Assembly: GCA_025358055.1 (NCBI GenBank)
Contig: JANYKV010000091.1
Coordinates: forward strand, 1 to 40,130
DNA from: Gemmatimonadota bacterium
GTDB taxonomy: Bacteria > Gemmatimonadota > Gemmatimonadetes > Gemmatimonadales > GWC2-71-9
DNA length: 40,130 bases
Direction of reading: 5' to 3'
Both the position numbers and the translations under genes were made by a program. Position 1 is the stretch's first letter; each line of letters starts with the position of its first letter. Of this stretch, positions 1 through 8,954 are shown piece by piece. A model generated the notes under the pieces. The model saw only the letters and a list, made by a program, of their open reading frames with translations. It searched no databases and was not told where the DNA came from.

Positions 1-2
1 CC

Positions 3-1256
3 GGGCACTTCATCAACCGCAAGAAAGACGGCACGCTCTTCGACGAAGACGCCACCATCTCCCCCATCACCGGCGCCGGCGGCGATATCACCGGTTTCGT
101 GGCCCTTAAGCGTGACGTCACCGAACGCCTCAATCTGGAAAACCAACTCCGCCAGGCACAGAAGCTGGAAAGCATCGGCCGCCTTGCCGGAGGCATCGCA
201 CACGATTTCAACAATCTGCTCACCGTCATCAATGGATACAGCAACGTGCTGCTCGCCAAGCTCGACGCGACCCATCCTCTGCGCAAGCCCGTCACCCAGA
301 TCCGCCACGCCGGAGACCGCGCCGTCGAACTCACCACGCAACTCCTCGCCTTCAGCCGCAAACAGGCCGTCACCGTCGAACCCATCGATATCAACGCTCT
401 CATTACCAAGAACCGCGAACTATTCGAACGCTTCGGCGGCGAACCCATCGTGCTCACCCTGGACCTCGCGCCCCACCTCGGGCTCGTCATGGCAGACCGC
501 AGCCAGATCCATCAGGTCATCATGAACCTTGTCGTCAACGCTCGCGACGCCATGCAGTGCGGCGGCAATCTGCTCATTCAAACCGCCGCGGCTGGCCCCG
601 TCATCCGCCTCACCGTCAGCGACACCGGAACCGGCATCGACGAAACCACCCTCGAGCACATCTTCGAACCCTTCTTTACCACCAAGCCACCGGGCCGCGG
701 CACCGGTCTCGGGTTGGCCAGCGTCTACGGTATCCTCAAACAGAATCGGGGGGGATTGATCCTCCAGAGCGAACCAGGACGAGGGAGCACCTTCTCGGTA
801 TTTTTCCCCCGGTTGGAAGAAGGTCGGGCGGAAGCGGTGCCCGCGGAGGACCCCACCAGTACGGCGGGCCGAGCATCCGCGACAATTCTCGTGGTCGAGG
901 ACGAGGCGTCGCTCCGGGAAATTGCCCGAAAGGTCCTGACCCGCGAGGGCTTTCGGGTCTTGGTTGCAAGCGATGCCATCGAAGCAAGAACGATGGTCGC
1001 CAACTCACCGGTCAAAATCGACCTACTCCTCACCGATGTGGTCATGCCCGGAGTGAGCGGGCCTCGACTGGCCGCCGCCCTACTCCAAGACCGGCCCAAG
1101 ATGCGGGTCTTGTTCATGTCAGGGTATGGCGGTGCGGACCTGGCAGGCGAGCTGCTCCCCGAAGAACGCCTTCTCCGAAAACCCTTCACTCCCATCGTGC
1201 TGCTCGAACACGTGAGGGCCGCATTGGAAGATCGAGCCGTCTCGACGCCGCGCTGA
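3..1256 (+). CDS. Hybrid sensor histidine kinase (PAS-HisKA-HATPase-receiver), 5' truncated
   Basis: The gene enters from the left edge; the first whole codon is at 3 and the stop is at 1254-1256. The visible 417 residues begin in the C-terminal part of a PAS/PAC domain (about 1-42). An H-box follows with the phospho-His near visible residue 67 ([13 protein letters not shown], the NtrB/Car-like HDFNN type). The HATPase_c domain has N-box [11 protein letters not shown]1 DTGTGID and G2 [12 protein letters not shown]-terminal receiver (about 290-410) has the acidic pocket VVEDE, phospho-acceptor Asp in LLTDVVMPG and the conserved Lys in LRKPF. All catalytic residues are intact, so it should autophosphorylate and pass phosphate to its own receiver. 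No DNA-binding output domain is present, so a separate phosphotransfer or response partner is expected. What the PAS domain senses cannot be said because the N-terminus lies outside the window. Confidence 0.93.
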   Translation, partial: GHFINRKKDGTLFDEDATISPITGAGGDITGFVALKRDVTERLNLENQLRQAQKLESIGRLAGGIAHDFNNLLTVINGYSNVLLAKLDATHPLRKPVTQIRHAGDRAVELTTQLLAFSRKQAVTVEPIDINALITKNRELFERFGGEPIVLTLDLAPHLGLVMADRSQIHQVIMNLVVNARDAMQCGGNLLIQTAAAGPVIRLTVSDTGTGIDETTLEHIFEPFFTTKPPGRGTGLGLASVYGILKQNRGGLILQSEPGRGSTFSVFFPRLEEGRAEAVPAEDPTSTAGRASATILVVEDEASLREIARKVLTREGFRVLVASDAIEARTMVANSPVKIDLLLTDVVMPGVSGPRLAAALLQDRPKMRVLFMSGYGGADLAGELLPEERLLRKPFTPIVLLEHVRAALEDRAVSTPR

Positions 1257-1417
1257 CTGCTTCACCCGTTCCGATCCTCGTTCAACACGACTCCACGACC
1301 CGCCGCAATTGGCCGTTCGCGAGGCCCGAGGGGGTGTTACATTCTCAGCACGACGGAAGACCCATCAGTAAGGCGAGAATCGCTTCCCTCACTTTCAACC
1401 AATGCGCGGAGTCTCTG

Positions 1418-3064
1418 ATGCGGCGGAATACCACCGTATGCATGCGCCGGCAAACCCTCGGTGCCCTCGGTGCCCTGGCCGTGGCCGTCAGTGCGCAGCT
1501 TTCAGGTCAGTACGACCTGCTGATTCGCCACGGTCGGATCGTCGATGGCACCGGGGCGCCCTGGTACTACGCCGACCTCGCCATCAGTAACGGGAAGATC
1601 GCGGCCATCGGACGCCTTCCCGGCGCCACCGCGAAGCGGTCGATCGATGCAACCGGCCAAGTGATCGCGCCCGGGTTTATCGACATGATGGGCCAGAGCG
1701 CGGCGTCGTTCCTGCAAGACCCCAACTCGGCCTTCAACCTGCTGTCGCAAGGCATCACGACGATCAACGCAGGGGAAGGCGAGAGTGACGCGCCGTTGAG
1801 CGAGGAGGAAGCCGCGAAAAAGGGCTGGCATACCATGCGGCAGTTCTTCGCCAAGCTCGACTCGGCGGGAATGCCCATGAACATGGCGCAGACGGTCGGC
1901 CACACGCAGATCCGGCAAATCGTGATCGGTGACAAAGATCGTCAGGCCACGCCGGATGAGCTCAATCGGATGCGCGCGTTGGTCCGTGAAGCCATGGAAG
2001 CGGGAGCGATCGGAGTCTCAACGTCGCTCATCTACCCACCGGCCGTCTACGCATCGGAACAGGAGATTACCGAACTCACCAAGGTGGCGGGGGAATATGG
2101 TGGCGGCTATTTCACCCACATGCGAAACGAAGGCGATCGGCTGCTCGAGGCAATCGATGAGGCCCTGCGGATCGGCCAAGCAGCCAAAACACCGGTCCAC
2201 ATCTACCATTTGAAAACAGCGGGCCAAGCAAACTGGCCCAAAATGGATCTCGCGCTCGCCCGAATCAGAGCCGCTCGCGCAGCGGGGCAACAGGTGGCCG
2301 CAGACGTATACCCCTACATCAACAACGGCCTTGGGATCCGCGCGCTCCTCCATCCGCGTCACGCGGCGCAAGGCCAAGCGGATTTGCTGGAGCGATTGAA
2401 GAGTCCATCCATCCGGGCCGAGATGCGCAAGGAAATGGAGTCGCTAGGCGGGTGGGAGAACTGGTACGCCCACACCGGCCATGATTGGGATCGAGTCATC
2501 GTCGCCGGTCTCACCCTGCCGCAATACACGAAGTACAACGGCCAAAGCATCGGGGCGATCGGGAGAGGGGTGGGCAAGGATCCCTGGGACGTCTTTTTCG
2601 AGATTGCCCAGACCGAGGCGTTCGCCATGCCCCAAAGCATGTCCGAAGCTAATAAGATGAAGGCGATGCGGGAGGAGTTCACCTCGTTCGATACCGACGC
2701 CGGCCCCGCTGCCACCGGCTTCTGGGTTCATCCGCGCGCCTACGGCGCCTTTGCCCGGCTCCTCGCGCGGTACGTGCGGGACCTCGGGGTGCTTTCGCTC
2801 GAAGGGGCGGTCCACCGCGCCAGTTCGGTCGCCGCCAATGAAATCCTGGCATATGATCGCGGGAAATTGGCGCCGGGGCTCGCCGCGGACATTCTCGTCT
2901 TCGACCCACTCACCGTGCGCGACCGGGCCACGTTTGCCGAGCCAACGCTGCCCTCGGAGGGCTTCAATTTCGTGCTGGTGAACGGTCAGGTGGTCTTGGA
3001 AAATGGCAAGTATACCGGCGCCCGCCCGGGTCGCGTGTTGCGCGGGTTCGGCTATCGACCATAG
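1418..3064 (+). CDS. Amidohydrolase, N-acyl-D-amino-acid deacylase (D-aminoacylase) family, exported
   Basis: 548 residues. The ATG at 1418 has a GGAG 6 bases upstream; an in-frame ATG at 1442 would also keep the signal peptide (hydrophobic stretch, then VSAQ). Amidohydrolase architecture: a small beta segment (YDLLIRHGRIVDGTG), the metal-site region near 85-93, a TIM-barrel with His234 (THMRNEGD) and His264 (HIYHLKTAG), and a C-terminal beta domain (GKLAPGLAADILVFDP). The family's HxH after PGFID is replaced by MMGQ, and the metal-binding Cys strand (GITT..GNCG in classical D-aminoacylases) reads GITTINAGEGES. This resembles a recognised divergent subgroup, so it may use one metal ion or act on another substrate. 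Expected role, from the family only: periplasmic hydrolysis of N-acyl-D-amino acids or related cyclic amides. It is convergent with the TetR gene 19 bases downstream. Confidence 0.88.
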   Translation: MRRNTTVCMRRQTLGALGALAVAVSAQLSGQYDLLIRHGRIVDGTGAPWYYADLAISNGKIAAIGRLPGATAKRSIDATGQVIAPGFIDMMGQSAASFLQDPNSAFNLLSQGITTINAGEGESDAPLSEEEAAKKGWHTMRQFFAKLDSAGMPMNMAQTVGHTQIRQIVIGDKDRQATPDELNRMRALVREAMEAGAIGVSTSLIYPPAVYASEQEITELTKVAGEYGGGYFTHMRNEGDRLLEAIDEALRIGQAAKTPVHIYHLKTAGQANWPKMDLALARIRAARAAGQQVAADVYPYINNGLGIRALLHPRHAAQGQADLLERLKSPSIRAEMRKEMESLGGWENWYAHTGHDWDRVIVAGLTLPQYTKYNGQSIGAIGRGVGKDPWDVFFEIAQTEAFAMPQSMSEANKMKAMREEFTSFDTDAGPAATGFWVHPRAYGAFARLLARYVRDLGVLSLEGAVHRASSVAANEILAYDRGKLAPGLAADILVFDPLTVRDRATFAEPTLPSEGFNFVLVNGQVVLENGKYTGARPGRVLRGFGYRP

Positions 3065-3083
3065 CCAAAGGACGGTCCAGCCG

Positions 3084-3710
3084 TCAGGCGCGGCCGCTCT
3101 TGGGGGAGTCCCGGCCCTTACGCCGGAGGAGGGGACCCAGGTAGGTCCACATGATCTCGCGCTGCCGGGCCGGAGGGTAGAGTTCGGGGCGAAGGAGATG
3201 ACTAAGGCCGATGCCATCGCCCAAGGCCACGATCGCATCGGCCTCCTTGAGTGGTTTTACCGTACCAGCTACGGCCCCCACTTTGCGGAGCGCACTCAAT
3301 TCCGTGGCGATCCGTTGTCGGAGCCGGTCCAGTCGCCGTCGATGCTCCTCCATTAGCCGGGGATGGGCGAGCGCGTACCCGGTGAACACGAACCAGATTC
3401 GCCACCCTTGGGCCTGCCGGGGACCGACGGGGAGTGTAGCCTCCAGCAGCCGAAGGAGCCGGTCCGGACCCACAGCACCCCGCATCTGGTGGTCGATCGC
3501 ATCCTCGATGCCCTGGCTTAGGCGGTCGAGCGCGAAGAGCATGAGGTCCTCTTTATCCCGAAAGTGGTACGTGACGACCCCCGTCGTCGCCTTCAGCTCC
3601 TTCGCAATCGCGCGCACGCTTGCCTCATGCAGCCCATCCCGAACGATGACGCGCCAGGCCGCCCGCGCGACATCCATTCGATCGAAAGACCGGCCCGCCG
3701 TTCGCCCCAC
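3084..3710 (-). CDS. TetR/AcrR-family transcriptional regulator
   Basis: 208 residues when started at the GTG whose first base is 3710. That start has GGGAGG 4 bases upstream and gives the usual short TetR N-terminus; an ATG at 3677 would cut into helix 1. The N-terminal helix-turn-helix occupies about residues 15-52 (SVRAIAKELKATTGVVTYHF, then RDKEDLM, typical TetR wording). The C-terminal helical ligand/dimer domain is unspecific and ends in a basic tail. The frame stays open far upstream (to 3935) but crosses into the divergent gene, so the longer version was rejected. It is divergent from the beta-lactamase-fold gene at 3802, and the spacer holds a perfect inverted repeat at 3742-3755. 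I infer that it represses itself and that neighbour. Confidence 0.9.
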   Translation of the reverse strand: MGRTAGRSFDRMDVARAAWRVIVRDGLHEASVRAIAKELKATTGVVTYHFRDKEDLMLFALDRLSQGIEDAIDHQMRGAVGPDRLLRLLEATLPVGPRQAQGWRIWFVFTGYALAHPRLMEEHRRRLDRLRQRIATELSALRKVGAVAGTVKPLKEADAIVALGDGIGLSHLLRPELYPPARQREIMWTYLGPLLRRKGRDSPKSGRA

Positions 3711-3741
3711 AGCGCCTCCCAGCAGAGTGATTGCAATTAAT

Positions 3742-3755
3742 ATAACATCTGTTAT
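3742..3755. promoter_or_regulatory. Candidate TetR operator (inverted repeat ATAACA-TC-TGTTAT)
   Basis: Perfect 6-bp arms ATAACA and TGTTAT around a 2-bp centre, with further A/T pairing outside the arms. It is the most AT-rich point of the 91-bp divergent spacer between the TetR gene (start 3710, minus) and the serine hydrolase gene (start 3802, plus). A plus-strand promoter TTGCAA (3731-3736), 16-bp spacer, TATTTT (3753-3758) would overlap it. This is the layout expected of an autoregulated TetR repressor. Palindrome seen directly; function inferred. Confidence 0.55.
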
Positions 3756-3801
3756 TTTCTTGAGACATTGACCCTGACCGGCACCGGAACCCGAGGCCTC
3801 C

Positions 3802-5244
3802 ATGCAGCGCATCCTCCGCACGCTCGCCCTCTCGACCGCCGCCCTTACCACTTCGGCCTGCCAGAAGGCTCCGACCCCACCGACGTTTGACGCGAGTGCG
3901 CGACTCGACGCCGCGGTGGAAGACGCGATGACCAAACGCGACTTGCCCGGGCTCGCGCTCGTCGTGGTACAAGGCGATCGGGTGGTCTATTCCAAGGGAT
4001 ACGGGCTTGCGAACATTGAAAAACACATCCCGGTTTCGGACACCACGCCGTTCGTCATTGGATCGACGAGCAAGCCGCTGACGGCGCTTGCCGTGCTTCG
4101 GCTCGTGGCACAGCACAAGGTCGCGCTCGATACGCCCATCGTCCGCTATGCCTCGGAGCTCAAGTTCATCGATCCCCGAGCATCAAGCATCACGCTGCGT
4201 CATCTTCTCACGAATCGATCGGGGCTCCCCGTGGGATTCTCCGGACCCGCCTACGCGGTGCCCTCCATTCAAGACAGGGGCGCACTCGAGCGCCAAGCGC
4301 ACGCGATGACGCTGCTCCCGCTCCGGTTCGCGCCCGGCCAAGGCTACACCTACTCGAATCGGGGCTGGGCCCTTGCCGGCTACATCGTACAACGCGTGAG
4401 CGGGCTACCCATCGAGGACTTCATGCAGCGCGAGATCTTCACTCCCCTCGGCATGCGACACAGCACCCTGGAGTTCTGGAAGGTCCCGAACCTCCCGCAG
4501 GGGTATGCCGAGGGACGCGCGACACGCAACCATCCCCAACCCCCTTCCCTGACCCGGGAGTATGGTCCGGCGGGAATGATGGTCTCGACGGTAACCGATA
4601 TCGGAAACCTTCTGGTGGCAATGCTGAATGAGGGCCGGACGGTAGCGGGGACCCAATTTCTTCCGCCCGACCTCATTCATGAAGCGCTCCGGCCCCAAGC
4701 CGATGCGGAGAGCGAACTCGGGGGTCCCACAAAATATGGCCTCGGTTGGGAAATCGATTCGATGATGGGTACCCTCACCATCAAGAAGGCGGGGTCGGTT
4801 CATACCATGGTCACTCTGTGGGTCATGCTGCCCGAGAAAAAACTCGGCATTGGGCTAGCCATGAACCGTGAGGACTACGAAATTCTGCCTTTGCTCCCCA
4901 ACCTGATCAAGGTCCTCGCCGGCGTAGCCCCAACGCCCCTGAAGTCGGGCGGGCCCGCGCCACTCGCACCGCCCGTGGCCTCTTCTATCCGAGCGGGTGG
5001 GCTGAAACAATGGGTGGGCATCTACGATTCACGAGTAGGTGACACGCGAGTGTATCAGCGCGGCGACTCCCTGTTCGCCGACATGGACGGGTCGGAAGTG
5101 GCGTTGGTGGCAAAAAACGAATCGACGTTCGTGTTGTTCGATGACCTCGTGAGTCATGCCGGCAAAGAGGTGACTTTTCGAAAACAAGGCACCACAATCA
5201 CCCTGTGGCAGGGCCAGGATTCCCTCGGCGTTCGAATGCGCTAG
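3802..5244 (+). CDS. Serine hydrolase, class C beta-lactamase/penicillin-binding fold, lipoprotein
   Basis: 480 residues. The ATG at 3802 follows a GAGG. An N-terminal lipoprotein signal (residues 1-20) ends in lipobox TSAC, so the protein should be anchored by Cys20. The beta-lactamase domain (about 32-385) carries the active-site SxxK as Ser88-Thr-Ser-Lys91 and the YxN as Tyr184-Ser-Asn186. A KAGSVHT segment lies where the third motif (KTG/HTG) is expected. The C-terminal 90 residues (from about 395) form the extra beta-rich domain common to esterase/peptidase members such as EstB- or Pab87-like proteins. True beta-lactam hydrolysis is not implied; esterase, D-aminopeptidase or peptidoglycan activity is equally likely. 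Divergent from the TetR regulator, which probably controls it. The remaining 180 bases to the next gene (converging) show no clear terminator. Confidence 0.9.
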   Translation: MQRILRTLALSTAALTTSACQKAPTPPTFDASARLDAAVEDAMTKRDLPGLALVVVQGDRVVYSKGYGLANIEKHIPVSDTTPFVIGSTSKPLTALAVLRLVAQHKVALDTPIVRYASELKFIDPRASSITLRHLLTNRSGLPVGFSGPAYAVPSIQDRGALERQAHAMTLLPLRFAPGQGYTYSNRGWALAGYIVQRVSGLPIEDFMQREIFTPLGMRHSTLEFWKVPNLPQGYAEGRATRNHPQPPSLTREYGPAGMMVSTVTDIGNLLVAMLNEGRTVAGTQFLPPDLIHEALRPQADAESELGGPTKYGLGWEIDSMMGTLTIKKAGSVHTMVTLWVMLPEKKLGIGLAMNREDYEILPLLPNLIKVLAGVAPTPLKSGGPAPLAPPVASSIRAGGLKQWVGIYDSRVGDTRVYQRGDSLFADMDGSEVALVAKNESTFVLFDDLVSHAGKEVTFRKQGTTITLWQGQDSLGVRMR

Positions 5245-5424
5245 AGGTTGGTGAGGAATTGAGCGTTGGGCTGCCCCCGGAGAATGAAACCCGATGGCAC
5301 TGGAAAATTGTCGGTTTCGGCCGGCGTTACCCATGACCGGTTGAAGAAGCACCCGCAACAAAATCGTTCTGCCCAGCCGGGATCGCCTGGAGTACGGCGA
5401 CCCATCCATCGCGGGCCGTCCCGG

Positions 5425-8400
5425 CTAGTGGGCGTCCGGCGAGACTGAATTGAGCTGACGAGTCTCGACGAGGCTCTCCGCGAGCGATCCCGGCCCCGTC
5501 TTGACGATTTCCAATAGGGTGGGCGCCATGTTCCGTCGATTCGCGATCCGAACCTGTTCGGGATGGGCACGGGCGTAGGTCGAGGGCAGGATGCCAACGG
5601 AATGATTCCGACCGCTGGATTTGGCCCGGTAGAGCCCATCATCCGCGAGTTCGATTACGTCCTCGAACGCAAGGGCTGTGGGATCACAGGGCAACCACGG
5701 AAACGGCGCCCAACCGAGCGAGCAGGTCTTCCGCACGATGATACCCTCGCCCAGGTCGAACGGCACCGAACCGACGGCGTCAAGCAAACGCGCGCACAAA
5801 ACCGGGACGTTTGCTCGCGGGGTCGTCCGCGAAATAATCATGAACTCTTCCCCGCCCCACCGCAGGAGGACATCGGACCGCCGCACGACGGTACCCAATC
5901 GGCGAGCAACCTCTTGGATCATTCGATCACCGGCCGCGTGACCGTGCTGGTCGTTGACCTCTTTGAAGAGATCGATATCAACAAAAAGCACGACCAACTC
6001 TTCGTTGCACGCCGAGATTTTGCCGGGCGAATGGGCGCCGGAATAAGTCCGCAGCACCTTCGCCACATCGTTCACAACCGTCTCGCTGAAGTAGCGCCGG
6101 TTACGAACCTGCGTCAATGGATCGGTCAGGGACATGACCTCCAACTCGTGATTCTTCTGCACCAACTCCGCGTTCCGGGCGGCGACCGCCGCCTCGAGTT
6201 CGATCCGTCGCAGATTCAACGCGCCGGTCCGGACGCGGACGATGCCCCAGATGGCGAGCAGCACGAGCGCGAACGCCCCCAGACGTGCCCACCACGTCTG
6301 CCACCACAGCGCGAGGACGGTAAACGCGAAGGTAGCGCCGGGACGGCTCCAACCCGACGCGTCGGAGCGGCACTGGACCGTTAGCGTATAGTGTCCGGGC
6401 GCCAAGCCCGAGTAGCGGACCTCGCGCAGCAAGGTTTGTTCGAAGTCGTCCTCCAGGCCATCGAGGCGATATCGGCACGGGATTCGGTCTGCGCTATTGA
6501 GGGCGAGCGGGGCGAATTGGACCACGAGCGTTCCGTCCCGGGGCTTCACCGACAATCCCACGGCACCAAGTCGCTCCTGGCCGCCCAGGAGGACCGAGCT
6601 GATGACGACCTGCAAAGAGTCCGGCTTGTGATGGATTCGAGGGGGCGCGTAGCGGGCGAGGCCGCGCGACGTGGCAATCATGTAGCTGCCGTCGGCCTCC
6701 TCGCGAACCCCCCAAGGGCTTACGTCGTCCCAAATAAGGCCATCGAGGTGGCTGAACGCTTGCAGTCGACCGTCGGGCGCGCTGACCTTGAGGCCATCCG
6801 TCCCATCGAGCCAGATCCGGTCGGCAGCGTCGCGACCCACGATACTGACGTCCCACCCGTGCTGGTCGGCGTGCGCATTCCCAACCGAGTCGAGCGAAAA
6901 ATGCGTCACTTCGGCCACATCGTTGTACCCCACCCAAACCTCGTTTTCGCTCAACGCGGCGAGGCTCGAAACGACATCCCCTCGGAGTCCATCCTCCCGC
7001 GCGAAAATCCGCCAGGTGGTCCCATCGAATCGCATGAGCCGTTTGGGCCCGCTTGCCCATAGAGCCCCTTTGGGGCTAAACGACAGGTACCAGATCTGGC
7101 CGAGCGAGTCCGGCAGCGGCACTTCTACTGGAGCGGGCGCGGGGCTCGATCCGTCGAACCGAACCACGCGTTGGCGGGTCGTGGCCCAGATAGAGCCATC
7201 CGGAGCCCGGGTTTGAAACGTGAAGTCCTTGCCGGCGAATGAAGGAAAACACCGGCCGCGCAGTCCAATGGGGTCGATGCGGGCAATCCCGTTCACCGGG
7301 GAAAGGGCCCATACCGATCCGTCCGCCGCGAGTTCGAGACGCCACGTTTGGAGACCACAGAGCCCCTCGCGGATCCCGAGGACCTTCCATCGGTGCGTGT
7401 CGCCATTCCACACCCCGACCCCCAGGCTGGTCGCAACCCAGAGTTTCCCCTGCTTGTCGCGCACCGTGCCCCATGTCGAGTTGTCCGGGAGCCCGTGGGC
7501 TTTGGTCCACGCGGTCCACTCTCGAAAACCCACGACCCGCTCGAGCCCGGTTCCCGAGCCGCCGACCCACAGGGTGCCCTCGCGATCCTCGAGGGCGGCC
7601 ACGATGGTATTGCTCGCCAAGCCTTCTTCGTCGCGAATGACGCGCCACCCGCCGTCGTCCTGCCAAAAGAGTCCGGCGCCGGAAGGCACGAGCAAGTGTC
7701 CGCGCTGGTCGAGCGTTGGCAATCCGCCTTCAGGATTTGCCGGTGCAATTTCCCGATCGCTGAAAAACTGTTGGTGGGTCAGCGGGTCGATGCGAATAAG
7801 GTGTTGCGCAGTGCGGAGCCACAACGCCCCAGCGCCATCGAAGGTGAGGCTGATGTACCGCCCGTGGGGGGCGGGGAGCACCGTGGCGGCATCCCAAACG
7901 AGGTGGTTCGATCCTCGGGCAAGGTGGCCCAGCCGGTTCCCCGACGTGATCCAGACCCCATCGTCAGGTGCAATGGCGATTCCCCCGACCTCGTCGGACA
8001 CACCCTGGGTCGTCGTGAAGAGGCGATATCGGGATCCATCCCCGGATTCGGCCCGGAGCAAACCCTTCGCAACCGATACGAACAGGGTGCCGCGCCGGTT
8101 CACCGCAAACGACTGGGCCGTAGCGGCGATGGCTCCCGCCTCGGCCGGAAGGCGGAAGGGGACAAACCGTCCTCGCACGAAGCTCGCGAGCCCTTCAGTG
8201 CCTTTGACCCAGACTGTTCCGTCCGGCGCAACGGTCAGTTTTTCGATGAAATGCCCCACCAGCGAATCGACCTCGCCAAACCGCTTCACCCGAGACCCGT
8301 CATACCGAAAGAGGCCGGTTTGGGTCCCGATCCAGAGATACCCGCGGAGATCCTGGGCCAAGCTGGTGACCGTTATGACGCCCAGTCCGAATGGCTCGCC

Positions 8401-8619
8401 GAACGGCTGGACGGTGAATCTCGGGCGGTCCGGGTAGGAAAGAACGACCGAAGTTGGGGCCTGTGCCGAAGCCGGCGAGCCGCGCCCAAAGACCAGCCCG
8501 AGCCCAACGACAAAGGCCAAAACCGGAGCACGGCGAGGCGGGGAACCGCCCGGTGCAATCTGTCGGACTACTGCAAGACATTGCAAATCAAGACTCTCCA
8601 CCACCTCACCGCGGGCCAC
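5425..8619 (-). CDS. Membrane diguanylate cyclase with periplasmic two-component-regulator propeller
   Basis: 1064 residues from a GTG at 8619; no strong Shine-Dalgarno is visible and internal GTGs are possible, so the start is uncertain. Order: signal/TM anchor (about 31-52, ending ASAQA); many regulator-propeller repeats (WIGT.TGLFRYDG-like units, about 75-690); a Y_Y_Y immunoglobulin-like domain (YRLDGLEDDF... GHYTLTVQ, about 715-770); one TM helix (about 776-796); a coiled-coil linker; and a GGDEF domain (about 831-1005). The active site is GGEEF at about 922-926, and the RRSD inhibitory I-site sits five residues upstream. It should make c-di-GMP from GTP in the cytoplasm under control of a periplasmic ligand, with product feedback. 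A 60-residue tail follows. It ends convergent with the serine hydrolase gene. Confidence 0.93.
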   Translation of the reverse strand: MARGEVVESLDLQCLAVVRQIAPGGSPPRRAPVLAFVVGLGLVFGRGSPASAQAPTSVVLSYPDRPRFTVQPFGEPFGLGVITVTSLAQDLRGYLWIGTQTGLFRYDGSRVKRFGEVDSLVGHFIEKLTVAPDGTVWVKGTEGLASFVRGRFVPFRLPAEAGAIAATAQSFAVNRRGTLFVSVAKGLLRAESGDGSRYRLFTTTQGVSDEVGGIAIAPDDGVWITSGNRLGHLARGSNHLVWDAATVLPAPHGRYISLTFDGAGALWLRTAQHLIRIDPLTHQQFFSDREIAPANPEGGLPTLDQRGHLLVPSGAGLFWQDDGGWRVIRDEEGLASNTIVAALEDREGTLWVGGSGTGLERVVGFREWTAWTKAHGLPDNSTWGTVRDKQGKLWVATSLGVGVWNGDTHRWKVLGIREGLCGLQTWRLELAADGSVWALSPVNGIARIDPIGLRGRCFPSFAGKDFTFQTRAPDGSIWATTRQRVVRFDGSSPAPAPVEVPLPDSLGQIWYLSFSPKGALWASGPKRLMRFDGTTWRIFAREDGLRGDVVSSLAALSENEVWVGYNDVAEVTHFSLDSVGNAHADQHGWDVSIVGRDAADRIWLDGTDGLKVSAPDGRLQAFSHLDGLIWDDVSPWGVREEADGSYMIATSRGLARYAPPRIHHKPDSLQVVISSVLLGGQERLGAVGLSVKPRDGTLVVQFAPLALNSADRIPCRYRLDGLEDDFEQTLLREVRYSGLAPGHYTLTVQCRSDASGWSRPGATFAFTVLALWWQTWWARLGAFALVLLAIWGIVRVRTGALNLRRIELEAAVAARNAELVQKNHELEVMSLTDPLTQVRNRRYFSETVVNDVAKVLRTYSGAHSPGKISACNEELVVLFVDIDLFKEVNDQHGHAAGDRMIQEVARRLGTVVRRSDVLLRWGGEEFMIISRTTPRANVPVLCARLLDAVGSVPFDLGEGIIVRKTCSLGWAPFPWLPCDPTALAFEDVIELADDGLYRAKSSGRNHSVGILPSTYARAHPEQVRIANRRNMAPTLLEIVKTGPGSLAESLVETRQLNSVSPDAH

Positions 8620-8662
8620 AGCGGAAGAAGCCGCCGATTCCTGCTGGGGTGAGATATAGCGT

Positions 8663-8685
8663 AAGTACCTGTCAATAAAGTACCT
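8663..8685. repeat. 8-bp direct repeat AAGTACCT, 15-bp period, upstream of the GGDEF gene
   Basis: Two identical copies of AAGTACCT at 8663-8670 and 8678-8685 lie just upstream of the minus-strand GGDEF gene start (8619). A perfect minus-strand TTGACA (8675-8670) falls between and over them, and TATATC is at 8658-8653, but the 11-bp spacing is too short for a normal sigma-70 promoter. The remainder of the 335-bp gap 8620-8954 contains only the candidate promoter listed separately and no gene I can support. Confidence 0.35.
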
Positions 8686-8875
8686 ACGAACTTCTCGCTC
8701 AGGTGGGGTGGACGTCCCCTGATGGCCTGGCGAGCCTCAGGGTTCCGGAGGAATGCAACACCCGCGCCGAGGCATCCTGAGGTCGGGGGGGTACCTCTGG
8801 GGACGGTGACTCGACCTCGCCCGGCCACCCGACGTTTCTGTGACGCTAAACGAAATCCCACCGCGCTGCGCCGAT

Positions 8876-8902
8876 TTGACGAGCGAAGGCTAAGGCGACA
8901 AT
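8876..8902 (+). promoter_or_regulatory. Weak candidate promoter for the Tat-exported DsrE-like gene
   Basis: TTGACG at 8876-8881 (5 of 6 to the -35 consensus) is followed after 15 bp by GACAAT at 8897-8902 (4 of 6 to the -10). The spacer is shorter than optimal. It lies 52 bases ahead of the ATG at 8955, which has its own AGGAG ribosome site. Confidence 0.3.
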
Positions 8903-8954
8903 CTTACGAAGCGACCCAACCCCGTCCCATTGATTCCCATAGGTAGGAGTACCG

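Noticed and set aside
557..1417. Open frame continuing the amidohydrolase upstream inside the histidine kinase gene
   Set aside because: It is an antiframe of the kinase with Arg/Pro-rich, low-complexity translation; the ATG at 1418 has a ribosome site and a signal peptide follows.
3711..3935. N-terminal extension of the TetR gene
   Set aside because: It would overlap the divergent lipoprotein gene and encode an atypical leader; the GTG at 3710 has GGGAGG and normal domain spacing.
8653..8675. Sigma-70 promoter from TTGACA and TATATC on the minus strand
   Set aside because: Spacing is only 11 bp, outside the working range; listed only as repeats.
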